The notes under the pieces were generated by a model. It worked only from the letters and a program-made list of their open reading frames with translations, had not been told where the DNA came from and made no database searches. This document shows, one piece after another, positions 5,401-5,964 of a stretch of 5,964 bases of DNA. Origin of the DNA: an uncultured Methanobrevibacter sp. (GTDB lineage: Archaea; Methanobacteriota; Methanobacteria; Methanobacteriales; Methanobacteriaceae); assembly GCA_900317865.1 (NCBI GenBank), contig ONIK01000092.1, positions 1-5,964 on the forward strand, written 5' to 3'. A program made the translations under genes and the position numbers. Position 1 is the stretch's first letter. Each line of letters starts with the position of its first letter.

Positions 5401-5922
5401 ATTTTTTATTGTGTGAAAAGCATTAACTATAACCAATTTCAGAAAATAGAAACAATCCTCCTTTGAAATAATGAAATAATACGGGCGTATAATCTCATGA
5501 AATTTCATCATCAACAAATTACAATTAACACTTAACACAACACAAATGGAAATGAAAAATAGATTAAAGTATTAAATCATAGATTTTAAAATCAATATGA
5601 ATAATACAATTAAGAACTTCAAAAAAAATAATTGAAGAAATCTTAATTACTATCGTAACTGACAGCTTCAAATCCAAAAGTTTCACCCCCAACACCAGAT
5701 GAATTATTAGCAGAATATCAAAAACAATGCAAAAATATCCATGAAAATATGAATTATTAAACATTGTTAAAATATCCTTCCTAATTATTGAGGATTATTT
5801 CCATGTAAAATATTAAATTACAAAATATCTAAAAGGTTTTAAGCTAAAATAAGTGATAAAAATTGTTTTTAAAAGAAAAAATTGCTTTAAAATAAAAAAA
5901 TTTACTTTAAAAGGTAACATCA
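5401..5922. other. AT-rich intergenic region with short palindromes
   Basis: No convincing intact gene is visible on either strand. It holds a 12-base palindrome ATGAAATTTCAT (5497-5508), a palindrome-like ATACGGGCGTAT (5479-5490) that stands out for its GC, an isolated minus-strand AAAGGAGGATT near 5453-5463 with only a ten-codon frame after it, and a possible decayed ORF at 5546-5760. From about 5815 to 5915 it is nearly pure A/T with several T-runs on the minus strand, including T7 at 5900-5894, which could terminate a gene entering from the right. Confidence 0.5.
5546..5760 (+). pseudogene. Possible decayed short ORF
   Basis: The frame from ATG 5546 meets a TAA nine codons later. From the in-frame ATG 5597 it reads MNNTIKNFKK and breaks in an A8 run (5621-5628). 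Dropping one A continues as IIEEILITIVTDSFKSKSFT, which breaks in a C5 run (5686-5690). Dropping one C continues as PTPDELLAEYQKQC and on to a TAA at 5758. The repaired reading looks protein-like, but there is no ribosome binding site and no family I recognise. AT-rich DNA can give such readings by chance. Confidence 0.2.
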
Positions 5923-5964
5923 TCAGAAGTTTTCCAAACATTCCTCTTTCAGGAAAAATGCATC
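5923..5964 (-). CDS. Possible C-terminal end of a gene entering from the right
   Basis: The last 42 bases have clearly more GC than the spacer to their left. On the minus strand they read DAFFLKEECLENF followed by TGA (5925-5923), with T-rich sequence just downstream. This fits the end of a gene convergent with glmM. Another minus-strand frame (CIFPERGMFGKLLMMLP) and a plus-strand frame (VTSSEVFQTFLFQEKC) are also open here, so strand and frame are uncertain and no function can be given. Confidence 0.22.
   Translation of the reverse strand, partial: DAFFLKEECLENF

Noticed and set aside
5564..5764. Minus-strand open frame of 66 codons, very hydrophobic
   Set aside because: Its Ile/Leu/Phe-rich composition is what AT-rich DNA gives by chance, the GGAAGGAT upstream is a poor ribosome binding site, and the plus-strand reading of the same DNA looks more protein-like. 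Kept out as a gene, though a tiny membrane peptide cannot be excluded.

Overview
The window looks like a piece of a host-associated methanogen genome of the order Methanobacteriales, most likely Methanobrevibacter. This rests on low GC with very AT-rich spacers, archaeal TATA boxes such as TTTATATA, a full-strength GGAGGTGA ribosome binding site, a large Asn/Ser/Thr-rich beta-helix surface protein with a single C-terminal membrane anchor, an archaeal-type GlmM and a VapBC pair. The genus is an inference; no 16S or marker gene lies here.

Layout. Positions 1-2510 (minus) hold a nearly complete adhesin-like protein with a signal peptide, a long right-handed beta-helix, a 230-residue low-complexity stalk and a C-terminal transmembrane segment; only its last few codons fall outside the window. 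Its best start is a non-canonical ATT behind a perfect Shine-Dalgarno. Positions 2690-3480 (minus) hold a VapBC-type toxin-antitoxin operon: an antitoxin with two apparent ribbon-helix-helix units, overlapping a PIN-domain toxin by four bases and ending in a small hairpin plus T9. A 153-bp divergent promoter region (3481-3633) with a candidate operator separates it from glmM (3634-4998, plus), which encodes the phosphoglucosamine mutase feeding UDP-GlcNAc synthesis and ends in a strong hairpin/T-tract terminator.

The rest (4999-5964) has no convincing intact gene but is the most interesting part. It contains two tandem, roughly 155-bp imperfect copies of a structured element. In both copies three stems are interrupted by A/C mismatches when read on the plus strand, and these become G-U wobbles on the minus strand. 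Each copy is bounded on its minus-strand upstream side by a TATA box, and copy 2 ends in a T7 tract. I read them as two tandem genes for an unrecognised small structured RNA, transcribed leftward toward the glmM terminator. Beyond them lie AT-rich spacer, a possible decayed short ORF, and at the right edge what may be the last codons of another minus-strand gene.

The genes do not form one pathway. GlmM and the adhesin both concern the cell surface; the VapBC module sits between them as an independently controlled cassette.
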